Shown piece by piece: positions 51,519 to 60,065 of a stretch of 64,000 nucleotides of DNA. Positions within the stretch are counted from its first letter, which is position 1; the number at the start of each line of letters is the position of its first letter. The stretch comes from JAAZPT01 sp034180455 (GTDB lineage: Bacteria; Bacillota; Clostridia; Christensenellales; Aristaeellaceae): NCBI GenBank assembly GCA_034180455.1, contig JAXFOG010000002.1, forward strand, positions 1-64,000, given 5' to 3'. A program made the translations under genes and the position numbers. The notes under the pieces were generated by a model. It saw nothing but the letters and a program-made list of their open reading frames with translations. It searched no databases and was not told the DNA's origin.

Positions 51519-52826
51519 ATGAGTATTCTAAAAGAAAAATTATTAAATAAAACTGCTAAGCTTGGCGTTGTTGGACTTGGATATGTAGGATTACCACTTG
51601 CAGTTGAAAAGGCTAAAGCTGGTTTTAATGTAAAAGGATTTGACATACAAGATAAAAAAGTTGAAATGGTTAATAAGGGCATCAACTATATAGGTGATGT
51701 TGTTAATGAGGACCTTGAAGAAATTGTTAAGACTGGCAAATTAACTGCAACTACTGATTTTAGCTTTGTAAAGGATTGTGACTGTGTGTGCATAGCCGTT
51801 CCTACACCACTTGATGCTCATCAGCAGCCAGACATAAGCTATGTAAAAAGTTCAACCGAAAGCATAATGCCTTACATGCATAAGGATATGCTTATAGTTC
51901 TTGAAAGCACAACATATCCTGGAACTACTGAAGAGCTCCTAAAGCCGATACTAGAACAAAGTGGTTTAAAGTGTGGAGTAGACTTCTATCTTGCTTTTTC
52001 TCCGGAGAGAGTCGATCCAGGTAATTTAATATATAAGACAAAGAATACACCCAAAGTTGTTGGTGGAATTACACCAGAGTGCACAGATATCGCTGCAACA
52101 TTGTACGAGGCAGTACTTGATGCTCCAGTACATAGAGTAAGCTCTCCTGCAGTTGCAGAGATGGAAAAAATACTTGAAAACACATATAGAAATATAAATA
52201 TAGGCCTTGTAAATGAGATGGCTATGCTTTGTAATAAGATGAACATCAATGTTTGGGAAGTAATAGATGCTGCAAAAACAAAGCCGTATGGCTTCCAAGC
52301 TTTCTATCCAGGCCCAGGCCTAGGTGGCCATTGCATACCACTGGATCCATATTATCTGTCTTGGAAGGCCAGAGAGTACGGATTCCATACATCCATGATA
52401 GAGAGTTCTATGATGGTAAATGATAAAATGCCTGAATACTGTGTGGACAGAGCCATTCATATACTCAATGATCACAAAAAAGCAATTAACGGTGCCAAGG
52501 TATTAGTTCTAGGTGTTGCTTATAAGCAGGATATAGATGATTATCGTGAGAGCCCTGCAATTAGAGTAATTGAGGAATTGCAAAAGGTTAAAGCAGATGT
52601 ATGCTATTACGATCCATTTATACCTGAGTTCAAACATGGTAAATTGAGTATGGTAGGGGAGAAAGAACTTACTAAGGAGCTCCTTAATAGTGCAGATCTA
52701 GTTATGATTACTACATCACATACCAATTTGGATTATGACTTTGTTCAAGCTAATGTAAAAGTTATATTCGATACAAAAAATGCTTGCAAAAATGTAAAAG
52801 ATCGCAGCAATATAGTTTTGATTTAG
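51519..52826 (+). CDS. UDP-sugar 6-dehydrogenase, WbpA type
   Basis: NAD-dependent dehydrogenase of 435 residues oxidising C6 of a UDP-hexose(amine), most like UDP-GlcNAc 6-dehydrogenase WbpA/WbpO. The Rossmann motif GVVGLGYVGLPLA is at about residues 17-29, AVPTPLD and STTYPGTTEEL follow, SPERVDPG is conserved, and the catalytic Cys272 lies in GLGGHCIPLDPYYLSWKA. LGVAYKQDIDDYRESPA opens the C-terminal domain. Eight bases after its stop comes a Gfo/Idh/MocA oxidoreductase, the same pair as WbpA-WbpB, which supports a UDP-GlcNAc substrate over UDP-glucose. Confidence 0.88.
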   Translation: MSILKEKLLNKTAKLGVVGLGYVGLPLAVEKAKAGFNVKGFDIQDKKVEMVNKGINYIGDVVNEDLEEIVKTGKLTATTDFSFVKDCDCVCIAVPTPLDAHQQPDISYVKSSTESIMPYMHKDMLIVLESTTYPGTTEELLKPILEQSGLKCGVDFYLAFSPERVDPGNLIYKTKNTPKVVGGITPECTDIAATLYEAVLDAPVHRVSSPAVAEMEKILENTYRNINIGLVNEMAMLCNKMNINVWEVIDAAKTKPYGFQAFYPGPGLGGHCIPLDPYYLSWKAREYGFHTSMIESSMMVNDKMPEYCVDRAIHILNDHKKAINGAKVLVLGVAYKQDIDDYRESPAIRVIEELQKVKADVCYYDPFIPEFKHGKLSMVGEKELTKELLNSADLVMITTSHTNLDYDFVQANVKVIFDTKNACKNVKDRSNIVLI

Positions 52827-52834
52827 GTGATAGT

Positions 52835-53905
52835 ATGAACTATGCAATTATAGGCTGTGGAAGAATTTCTTCAAACAATATTCAGGCTGCAATAAACAAT
52901 AAACTAAATGTTGTAGCTTTATGCGATATTATCGAAGATCGAGCTGCAGAAAAAAAATCTCTATTTCATCTTGAAAATTCAAAGATATATACTGATTATA
53001 AAAAAATGCTTGCTCAAGAACAGCTAGATCTTGTCACAATTGCCACAGAAAGTGGCAAGCATGCTCAGATTGCAATTGACTGTATAAATGCTGGGGTAAA
53101 CGTCATAATAGAGAAACCAATAGCTCTTTCTCTTGCTGATGCAGACAGAATAATAGAAGCAGGAAAGAAAAACAATGTAAAAGTATGCGCTTGCCATCAG
53201 AACAGATTTAATAAGTCCATACAAAAAATACGTAAGGCTATTGAAAACGGTAGCTTTGGAAAGTTGCTACATGGAGCTGCACATATTAGATGGGCTAGAG
53301 ATAAGCACTATTATGATCAGGCACCATGGAGAGGTACTTGGGCTCAAGATGGTGGAGCACTAATGAATCAGTGTATTCATAATATTGATTTGCTTCGCTG
53401 GATGATGGGTAATGATATCATAGAGGTAATGGCTTATACCGATAAGCTAAAGCATGATTATATTGAAGCAGAAGATCTTGGACTAGCAATAGTTAAATTT
53501 GCAAACGGTTCTTACGGTCTAATAGAGGGTACAGTTAATGTTTTTCCAAAAAACCTTGAAGAAACTCTCTATATATTTGGAGAAAAGGGCACTGTAAAAG
53601 CTGGAGGCAAGAGTGTTAATAAGCTCGAGACGTGGCAGTTTGCAGAAAATGATGAGGATAGTGCCTATGTTCTTGAACATTATTCCGAAAACCCTGCAAA
53701 TATCTATGGATTTGGACATACCCCTTTATATGCAGATATGATAGACGCTATAAACAGTGATAGAGCGCCGTATGTAGATGCTTATGCAGGCAAAAGAGCC
53801 TTGGAACTAGTTCTTGCAATTTATAAGTCTGCAAATGAGGGCAAAGCTGTACAGCTTCCACTTAAAGAATGCGCGAGCATTGATTTTAAAGGAAGATTTG
53901 ATTAA
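52835..53905 (+). CDS. Gfo/Idh/MocA oxidoreductase, WbpB-like
   Basis: NAD(P)-dependent oxidoreductase of 356 residues. The N-terminal Rossmann fold starts NYAIIGCGRISSNNI, EKPIALSLADADRI (about 92-105) carries the family Lys-Pro motif, and GGALMNQCIHNIDLLRWMMG (about 170-189) is the catalytic His/Asp helix. Pairing with a WbpA-like dehydrogenase suggests C3 oxidation of UDP-GlcNAcA to the 3-keto sugar, the step before 3-amination. The aminotransferase (WbpE) and acetyltransferase (WbpD) are not adjacent. The ATG at 52835 follows TAGGTGA; a longer in-frame ORF from 52784 overlaps the previous gene. Confidence 0.85.
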   Translation: MNYAIIGCGRISSNNIQAAINNKLNVVALCDIIEDRAAEKKSLFHLENSKIYTDYKKMLAQEQLDLVTIATESGKHAQIAIDCINAGVNVIIEKPIALSLADADRIIEAGKKNNVKVCACHQNRFNKSIQKIRKAIENGSFGKLLHGAAHIRWARDKHYYDQAPWRGTWAQDGGALMNQCIHNIDLLRWMMGNDIIEVMAYTDKLKHDYIEAEDLGLAIVKFANGSYGLIEGTVNVFPKNLEETLYIFGEKGTVKAGGKSVNKLETWQFAENDEDSAYVLEHYSENPANIYGFGHTPLYADMIDAINSDRAPYVDAYAGKRALELVLAIYKSANEGKAVQLPLKECASIDFKGRFD

Positions 53906-53929
53906 AAGTTTATAATTTTAATAAAGTAA

Positions 53930-53962
53930 AAAGAGCTACTGAATATTCATCGGCGGCTCTTT
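53930..53962 (+). terminator. Weak terminator after the WbpB-like gene
   Basis: AAAGAGC and GCTCTTT can pair around a 19-base loop that contains the palindrome GAATATTC. The stem is short, so function is uncertain. Confidence 0.4.
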
Positions 53963-53978
53963 CTATGTTTGTAATTTT

Positions 53979-54002
53979 TAAAAAGCCCTGCAAATGCAGG
54001 GC
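53979..54002 (-). terminator. Terminator of the methylthioribose operon
   Basis: On the minus strand the perfect stem GCCCTGCA / TGCAGGGC is followed by T-rich sequence, 8 bases after the mtnA stop. Confidence 0.9.
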
Positions 54003-54009
54003 GTAGTAA

Positions 54010-55098
54010 TTATTTTTTGTTTTGTGCCTCTTCTTTTTTCTTAAATGTTTCTTTTAGGCTTTCGCTGTATGGAGGTCTTGCAATACCGTACTCAGTAATA
54101 ATTGCTGTGATAAGCTCGTTTTCGCTTACATCAAATGCTGGATTATACACATGGACATTTTCTGGAGCCATACGCTTTTTATACCACATTTCTGTAACTT
54201 CGTGTGCAGGACGCTCCTCTATTGGTATATCGCTACCATGAGCAATCTTCATATCTATTGTGCTAGTTGGTGCACATACATAGAAAGGAATACCATAGTG
54301 CTTTGCAAGTATTGCAACACCAGAAGTTCCAATCTTGTTTGCTGCATCACCATTTGCAGCAACTCTATCGCACCCAACAAATATAGCATTTACCCAGCCA
54401 TTCTTCATTACCTGAGAAGCCATATTATCGCAAATGACGGTAGTATCTACTCCATGAGAAACAAGCTCAAATGATGAGAGTCTTGCTCCCTGAAGTAGTG
54501 GCCTTGTTTCATCTGTGAATACTTTGAAATTCATTCCTTTTTCACGGCCAAGATGTATTGGAGCAAGAGCTGTGCCATATTTTGCAGTAGCAAGCTGTCC
54601 TGCATTGCAGTGTGTTAGTATTCCATCGCCATCCTTAATAAGACTTAGACCATATTCACCGATTTTTCTGCAAACCCATATATCTTCATCACGAATTTCT
54701 ATTGCCTCATCATGTAAAAGTTGTATTATTTCTTCTATAGATTTTGATTTGTTATCAAGTACAACTTTTTCCATTCTGTTTAAAGCCCAGAATAGATTAA
54801 CAGCAGTGGGGCGAGAAGATGCTAAATAGTCCTTTGCTTCCTTAAACTTTTTATAAAAAGCATCATATGTTTGCTCTTTAATATCAAGAGCTGCAAGATA
54901 TATGCCTATTGCTGCAGCTACGCCTATTGCAGGAGCACCTCTTACCTGCAATAGATATATTGCATTCCATATATCCTTTTGATCTCTTAGACGAAGTATT
55001 TCAAGCTCATTTGGAAGCTTTGTTTGGTCAATTATTACAAGCTCTTTTTTTTCTTCGTCAAGATTAACAGTGTCAACATTCATTATGTTTTCTTGCAT
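54010..55098 (-). CDS. mtnA: S-methyl-5-thioribose-1-phosphate isomerase
   Basis: Isomerase of 362 residues that converts methylthioribose-1-phosphate to methylthioribulose-1-phosphate in methionine salvage; the fold is shared with eIF2B. LLQVRGAPAIGVAAAIG (about 49-65) binds substrate. The catalytic Cys lies in LTHCNAGQLATAKYGTAL (about residue 166) and the catalytic Asp in GCDRVAANGDAANKIGT (about residue 246). The C-terminus PAFDVSENELITAIITEYG is conserved. It overlaps mtnK by 1 base and is the last gene of the operon. Enzymes for the later steps (mtnB, mtnW, mtnX, mtnD) are not here. Confidence 0.95.
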   Translation of the reverse strand: MQENIMNVDTVNLDEEKKELVIIDQTKLPNELEILRLRDQKDIWNAIYLLQVRGAPAIGVAAAIGIYLAALDIKEQTYDAFYKKFKEAKDYLASSRPTAVNLFWALNRMEKVVLDNKSKSIEEIIQLLHDEAIEIRDEDIWVCRKIGEYGLSLIKDGDGILTHCNAGQLATAKYGTALAPIHLGREKGMNFKVFTDETRPLLQGARLSSFELVSHGVDTTVICDNMASQVMKNGWVNAIFVGCDRVAANGDAANKIGTSGVAILAKHYGIPFYVCAPTSTIDMKIAHGSDIPIEERPAHEVTEMWYKKRMAPENVHVYNPAFDVSENELITAIITEYGIARPPYSESLKETFKKKEEAQNKK

Positions 55099-56318
55099 TA
55101 TTTTTCTTCCTCCAGCTTTTTAACAACTTTTAATAACGTGGATACATATTCTTCGCCATTCATAAACTTGTTGGGATGCATGATGCACTTTTTAGCTACA
55201 AGTACATTCACTCTTTCTGCAAATTTTCTCTTTTCAGGATCTTCAATCTTTGTAACATCCTTAACTTGTGCCATTCCAACTGTACGACGTATAAGCTCAG
55301 TACCACAGAAGCTTGCTGTATCTGCAAGTATAGAGTTGAGATAATGCTCCTTAAAGCCTTTTACTTTTGCCATAGGATCACTTACTTTTGTATCGTAGAA
55401 CTTATTAAATTTCTTAATGAACATATTAATGGAATCCTTTATGGTATCTAGCACCCAAGAGCAGAACTCTTCTTTTCCATATGCATGTCCATTATCCCAT
55501 GCAAATATTAGGTTTGCAATCAAATTTCCAATATCGTATCCCATAGGTCCATAAAAAGCAAACTCAGGATCAAATATTCTAGTACTATCCTCTTTTACAA
55601 ATATTGAACCTGTATGAAGATCTCCATGTAGCAAAGCTTGAGCATTACACATGAAATTGAATTTGATTTTTGCTACTTCTAGATGCAAATCTTTATCTTC
55701 GTAAAGTTCTTTTTGCATAAATTTTTTATTTGGTTCAAAAACAAGATTTCTATGATTTATATCATTATATGGCTCTGTAAGCACAAGATCCTCTGTAATT
55801 TCGCAAAGCTGAGGATTTATAAAGCTTTTAACTAAAGTTTTCTTTTCTTTGTGTTCCATTACTACATCACTTGTACCAAGTAAGGTATTTACCATAAATG
55901 TGCTTATGTGATCAGCAAATAGTGGGAATGTTTTGTGCTCCATCATTGCTGTTCTCATCATCTCGTGATCAGAAAGATCCTCCATAAGGCATGCGCACAT
56001 AACTGTATCATATAGATATACCTTAGGAACAAGACCAGGAGCTAGTTTGTCTTGCAAAAGAAGTATCTCTGATTCAATTCTGTTGCGATCAGTAGATATT
56101 ATCATATCTTTTGAAATTCTCAGCTGCTCACCTGCATGTTTCACTATTACGGAGTGTCCTTTTGCATCTTCTACTTTAAATACGTAGTTTAGATTGCCAT
56201 CTCCAATTTCCTTTGACGTCATTGAAGCTTTATCCCAATTTACAGAGGGCATTTTTTCCAATACATAGTCAATCGTATCGGCACTTTTCATTAAAAAATA
56301 TTTATCAAATCTACTCAT
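55098..56318 (-). CDS. mtnK: Methylthioribose kinase
   Basis: ATP-dependent kinase of 406 residues phosphorylating 5-methylthioribose at O1, feeding mtnA. It has the aminoglycoside-phosphotransferase/choline-kinase fold: GDGNLNYVFKVED is the nucleotide loop, VIVKHAGE the Lys strand, LHGDLHTGSIFV the catalytic HxDxxxxN-type loop (about residues 230-241) and RIFDPEFAFYGPMGYDIGNLIANLI the metal-binding DPE loop. It overlaps mtnA by 1 base and follows the ABC permease by 18 bases, so uptake and phosphorylation of MTR are encoded together. Confidence 0.95.
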   Translation of the reverse strand: MSRFDKYFLMKSADTIDYVLEKMPSVNWDKASMTSKEIGDGNLNYVFKVEDAKGHSVIVKHAGEQLRISKDMIISTDRNRIESEILLLQDKLAPGLVPKVYLYDTVMCACLMEDLSDHEMMRTAMMEHKTFPLFADHISTFMVNTLLGTSDVVMEHKEKKTLVKSFINPQLCEITEDLVLTEPYNDINHRNLVFEPNKKFMQKELYEDKDLHLEVAKIKFNFMCNAQALLHGDLHTGSIFVKEDSTRIFDPEFAFYGPMGYDIGNLIANLIFAWDNGHAYGKEEFCSWVLDTIKDSINMFIKKFNKFYDTKVSDPMAKVKGFKEHYLNSILADTASFCGTELIRRTVGMAQVKDVTKIEDPEKRKFAERVNVLVAKKCIMHPNKFMNGEEYVSTLLKVVKKLEEEK

Positions 56319-56336
56319 TATTTATTCCTCTTTTCG

Positions 56337-57329
56337 TTAGTCTTCTTTTTTACCTGCGTATGCTGCTATAAGAGCCAATGCAAGTACAGCGCCCTTTACT
56401 GCTGGCAGTATGTAGTAAGATACAGCCATGATTGTAAGTCCATTTTCTAGTGTGGATACAAGCAAAGCACCAACCAGTGTGCCAAGTGCATTTGGCTTAT
56501 TAAATCCACCAACGGATCTTCCTACGAACACTGCTGCAAGCGACTGCATGAAGTAGTTATCGCAGCACATAACCTGTGCAGAACTTCCTCTTGAAGATAC
56601 CAATATTCCACCTATAGCTATAAATAATGCTGTAAGAATACCTGACAAATAACGTATTTTCTTTACATTTATACCAGATAATCTTGCTGCTTGTTTGTTG
56701 CCACCCATTGCATACATATATCTGCCGTACTTAGTGTATTCAAGGAAAATATATGCTGCTAAAACGCATACCAACATTATTATTATTATTAGAGGAGCTC
56801 TACCTATATTTAAAAATGAATCTGAAAGCAATGTACGAGCAGGTGCATTTCCATTAGGAAGCCTCATACCTGTAGATACAGCACCACCACCTATGTACCA
56901 TTGTCCTAGTCCTTGATGTACAAACATTAAAGCGCAAGTACCAAGCATATCAGGCACCTTACATACTAGTATAAGGAACATTGTGAGCTGATATAATACT
57001 ATTGTTACTAATACACAAACTAAGATTGACATACCTAATGATAGACCATACCAAAGGTACATACTAACAAAAACATAAGCTGAACAGCTTGCTAATGTAC
57101 AGGTTGACATATCAAATCCGTCAGTAGCCATTGTAACTGTTAGAGCAATTCCAAAAACAGTTGTGATAGACATTGCTCTTAGTATGTTTATCATGTTGTT
57201 CTGAGATAAAAATTTGCTCCCAGTTACCATAGAGAATGTTATAAAGCTGACTATTAGCGCTATTACAGCAGCCCAGTCAAGTAAAAATGTTCCTATGCTT
57301 TTATTATGAAGTCGTTTTGTCGTTGCCAT
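56337..57329 (-). CDS. Sugar-type ABC transporter permease (probable methylthioribose importer)
   Basis: Membrane subunit of 330 residues of the RbsC/BPD_transp_2 family, with about nine helices and the diagnostic YTKYGRYMYAMGGNKQAARLSGINVKKIRYLSGIL loop that contacts the ATPase. It is the only permease in the operon, so it probably forms a homodimer as in ribose-type importers. The ATG at 57329 is chosen over an in-frame TTG at 57341, because GGGGGA lies 4 bases before the ATG. It lies between the ATPase and mtnK; the MTR substrate is inferred from that context. Confidence 0.88.
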   Translation of the reverse strand: MATTKRLHNKSIGTFLLDWAAVIALIVSFITFSMVTGSKFLSQNNMINILRAMSITTVFGIALTVTMATDGFDMSTCTLASCSAYVFVSMYLWYGLSLGMSILVCVLVTIVLYQLTMFLILVCKVPDMLGTCALMFVHQGLGQWYIGGGAVSTGMRLPNGNAPARTLLSDSFLNIGRAPLIIIIMLVCVLAAYIFLEYTKYGRYMYAMGGNKQAARLSGINVKKIRYLSGILTALFIAIGGILVSSRGSSAQVMCCDNYFMQSLAAVFVGRSVGGFNKPNALGTLVGALLVSTLENGLTIMAVSYYILPAVKGAVLALALIAAYAGKKED

Positions 57330-57341
57330 ACAATCCCCCAA

Positions 57342-58856
57342 TTATTGAGCATTATGTCCTACAGCGTAGGTCATAATCTCTTCATTATATGTATCATTTG
57401 TTTTTAATTCCGCTTGTACTTTACCATCAAACAGCACATATACTCTATCTGTAAGAGAAAGTATTTCGGAGTTTTCACAGGTAGCATATATTACGGCATT
57501 ACCTTGATTAGTTATTTCTTTTATAAGCTTGTAAATTTCTTGCTTTGCACCAATATCAACGCCTTTTGTAGGTTCATCAAATATGTACAATTTACACTGT
57601 GCAGCAAGCCATTTTCCCACGGCAACTTTTTGTTGATTTCCGCCAGATAGATTTTTTACATATTGCTTAATTCCAGGAGTAACTATTTTTAACTCATCTA
57701 CAAACCGCTTTGCGTTTTTGTTGATTGCAGATTTATTCATAAAACTTGCAACACAGAATTGATCAAGGCTAGCAGCAGAAAGATTAAAAGCCACATCTTC
57801 GTTTACAAGTACGCCTTCTTTTCTGCGCTCTTCTGGTACTAATGCTATTCCTTCATTAACAGCTTCGCTCGGATCATTTATGTGCAATTCTTTACCATTG
57901 AGTATTATTTGGCCTGATTTTTTCTTGTTTGCACCAAATATTGTTTTGCACAGTTCTGTCTTACCAGCTCCAACAAGCCCTGCAATACCAACGATCTCAC
58001 CTTTTCGTACATGAAGGTCAATCCCATTTACCATGCCGTCCACATCATATAGATCTTTTACTTCAAAAACAGTTTCTCCTATATTGGAGTTTTCATTAAG
58101 CTTGAAAGTTTCAAAGGATTTGCCAAGCATTTTATCAACTATTTCTTTAACAGTAGTTTCGCTTGTAATATTGCAGGTATCAATAATTTTTCCATTGCGC
58201 ATTACAGTATATTTATCGCATATCTGTAATATTTCATCTATTCTATGAGAGATAAAAAGTATCCCGATATTTTCCGTTTTAATTAGATGCTTTACTAAGT
58301 TGAAGAGCTCTTCCGTCTCTGTGTCGCTTAATGGGGCAGTAGGTTCGTCAAGTATTAAGAATGTACATTCACTTTGTATTGCTCTAGCTATAAGTATCAT
58401 TTGTTTTTCAGCAAGACTTAGATCTTGTACTAAAGTTTTAACATTGATGTTTATATTTAATCTTTTAAGCACATCTGCAGCGCTTTGCTCAACTTTTTTC
58501 CAATTTATTAGTGGACTGCTTTTCTCCATTATCATTGCGTTAAGCATTACATTTTCAGCTACTGAAAGTGTAGGGATCAAAGCAGTATCTACTTCCTGAA
58601 AAACTATCTGTATCCCTAGCTTTTTGGCTGATAGAGGATCTCTTAATTCAATTTTGCTATCGTCTAAGTATAGTTCGCCAGTATATCCGGGGTTCGCTCC
58701 AGAAAGAACTTTCATCAATGTGGACTTTCCTGCACCGTTCGCACCTACCACAGCATGAACTTCTCCAGTCTTTGCCTCAAAGTCAACATCAATAAGAGCC
58801 CTTACTCCAGGGAACTCCATAGAAACTTTTTCAGCTCTTAAAGTAATATTATTCAT
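57342..58856 (-). CDS. Sugar-type ABC transporter ATPase (RbsA-like, duplicated)
   Basis: ATPase of 504 residues with two nucleotide-binding domains, as in RbsA/MglA. Domain 1 has Walker A GANGAGKS (about 38-45), Q-loop FQEVD, signature LSLAEKQ and Walker B FLILDEPTAPLS. Domain 2 starts near residue 255, with GLVGAGKTEL in the degenerate Walker A, VPEERRKEGV, signature LSGGNQQK, and Walker B YIFDEPTKGVD. The N-terminal ALIDVDFEAKTGEVHAVVG is typical. It lies 55 bases after the binding-protein gene, separated by a terminator hairpin. Confidence 0.93.
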   Translation of the reverse strand: MNNITLRAEKVSMEFPGVRALIDVDFEAKTGEVHAVVGANGAGKSTLMKVLSGANPGYTGELYLDDSKIELRDPLSAKKLGIQIVFQEVDTALIPTLSVAENVMLNAMIMEKSSPLINWKKVEQSAADVLKRLNININVKTLVQDLSLAEKQMILIARAIQSECTFLILDEPTAPLSDTETEELFNLVKHLIKTENIGILFISHRIDEILQICDKYTVMRNGKIIDTCNITSETTVKEIVDKMLGKSFETFKLNENSNIGETVFEVKDLYDVDGMVNGIDLHVRKGEIVGIAGLVGAGKTELCKTIFGANKKKSGQIILNGKELHINDPSEAVNEGIALVPEERRKEGVLVNEDVAFNLSAASLDQFCVASFMNKSAINKNAKRFVDELKIVTPGIKQYVKNLSGGNQQKVAVGKWLAAQCKLYIFDEPTKGVDIGAKQEIYKLIKEITNQGNAVIYATCENSEILSLTDRVYVLFDGKVQAELKTNDTYNEEIMTYAVGHNAQ

Positions 58857-58875
58857 ATTTACCTCAGATTTTAAT

Positions 58876-58904
58876 CAAAAAAGGGCTAGGCCAAAACCTA
58901 GCCC
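58876..58904 (-). terminator. Intercistronic terminator between binding protein and ATPase genes
   Basis: On the minus strand GGGCTAGG-TTTTGG-CCTAGCCC is followed by T6, immediately after the binding-protein stop. Partial termination or 3'-end protection would give excess binding protein over ATPase and permease. Confidence 0.85.
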
Positions 58905-58911
58905 ATAAGTC

Positions 58912-60024
58912 TTATTTGTGTAGTAAGTCTGCTGGCATCCAATCTGCTACTGATAGATAGCTTAGATTGCCATATGTATCGGTTGCTATTTCGTTTAGAT
59001 TATCAATTGTTGATGTTTCTTTTAGTGAATTTGCAAGGATAGCTGATCCAGGAACTTCTACTACATCTACTCCATACTGACCAGATGCTGGATCGTAGAT
59101 CTTATCTCTCTCGCCTGCCAATTGAAGCAGAAGTAATCTCATAGCTATCTCGCCATTTAGTGTCCAGTCTGTTGTACCTGCAGCGGTCCAAATTTCAGGA
59201 TTTGTCTGCATTCTTGTAATATCAACAGGATCGATGTCTACAGAAGCCATAGGTAGAGCTTCTCCGTTTTTGCCGTTGAAGTTATCATTCTCAAAAATAG
59301 CATTGAATAGACCCTGACCATATAGATCATAGTAAGCAACTACGCCATCAACCTCGTCACGAGATTTGCTCTGCAGATAAGCTGCAGCAACTGCGTTTGC
59401 GGAGTCTATAGAATCTTGCAATGGCTGTACTTCGCCAACTGTCTTGATCTTTCCAGCTTTTTCATATTCTTCCCAGCCTACTTCTCTGCGATCAAATGGG
59501 CTGTTGTAGTTAGGTCCACGCCATACTTTGATAAGTCTAACGCCCTCACCGTATTTTGCGATGAATTGATCAAGCAAAACTGTTACAAGGCTCTTATCCT
59601 GCTGGAACAACTGTGTAATTCCATCGATCTTCTTATACTCGCCGTCTGTATAGAACTGAGTATCAAAGCATACGATCTCAAGCTTTGGATATTTTTCCTT
59701 TATCTCTTTAAGGAATGTGTAAGAACCGTCCTGGTTGCCATGGCTTAGAAGCAAGCCATCATAGCCTGCAGCTGCACAGGTGTTGATTCTGTCTTGCCAT
59801 GTGTTGAAGTCACCATCGCAGAAGAAGAAGTCAAAATCAACGTTCAGAGCCTTGCAAAGGTCTGCACATGAATCCTTCCACATCTGGAATATTGTTGCAG
59901 ATGGGAGCAGCATAATGTAAGCTACTTTTTTACCTGCAACTGGGTTAGTTGACTCTGCAAAGCCAACTGTTGACATGCTCAGTACCATTGTAAGTACAAG
60001 AGCTAAAGCTAGAAGTTTTTTCAT
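58912..60024 (-). CDS. Sugar-type ABC substrate-binding protein (probable methylthioribose-binding)
   Basis: Extracytoplasmic binding protein of 370 residues, Peripla_BP_4 type. The signal peptide covers about residues 1-23 and ends VGFA, with no lipobox Cys, unlike most Gram-positive binding proteins. KKVAYIMLLPSATIFQMWKDSC starts lobe 1, AAGYDGLLLSHGNQDGS forms a sugar-site strand and loop, and VDGVVAYYDLYGQGL and PMASVDIDPVDITRMQ complete the site. It is followed by its ATPase, permease, mtnK and mtnA, so 5-methylthioribose is the likely ligand (inference). AGGAGGATTC precedes the ATG. Confidence 0.87.
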   Translation of the reverse strand: MKKLLALALVLTMVLSMSTVGFAESTNPVAGKKVAYIMLLPSATIFQMWKDSCADLCKALNVDFDFFFCDGDFNTWQDRINTCAAAGYDGLLLSHGNQDGSYTFLKEIKEKYPKLEIVCFDTQFYTDGEYKKIDGITQLFQQDKSLVTVLLDQFIAKYGEGVRLIKVWRGPNYNSPFDRREVGWEEYEKAGKIKTVGEVQPLQDSIDSANAVAAAYLQSKSRDEVDGVVAYYDLYGQGLFNAIFENDNFNGKNGEALPMASVDIDPVDITRMQTNPEIWTAAGTTDWTLNGEIAMRLLLLQLAGERDKIYDPASGQYGVDVVEVPGSAILANSLKETSTIDNLNEIATDTYGNLSYLSVADWMPADLLHK

Positions 60025-60047
60025 ATATGAATCCTCCTTTTATATTA

Positions 60048-60062
60048 AGAGCAAAATGCTCT
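60048..60062. promoter_or_regulatory. Inverted repeat between LacI regulator and binding-protein gene
   Basis: The arms AGAGCA and TGCTCT are perfectly complementary around AAA, in the 41-base gap between the two genes. It could be an operator, an mRNA stem or a minor promoter element; it has no T tract. Confidence 0.4.
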
Positions 60063-60065
60063 CAT

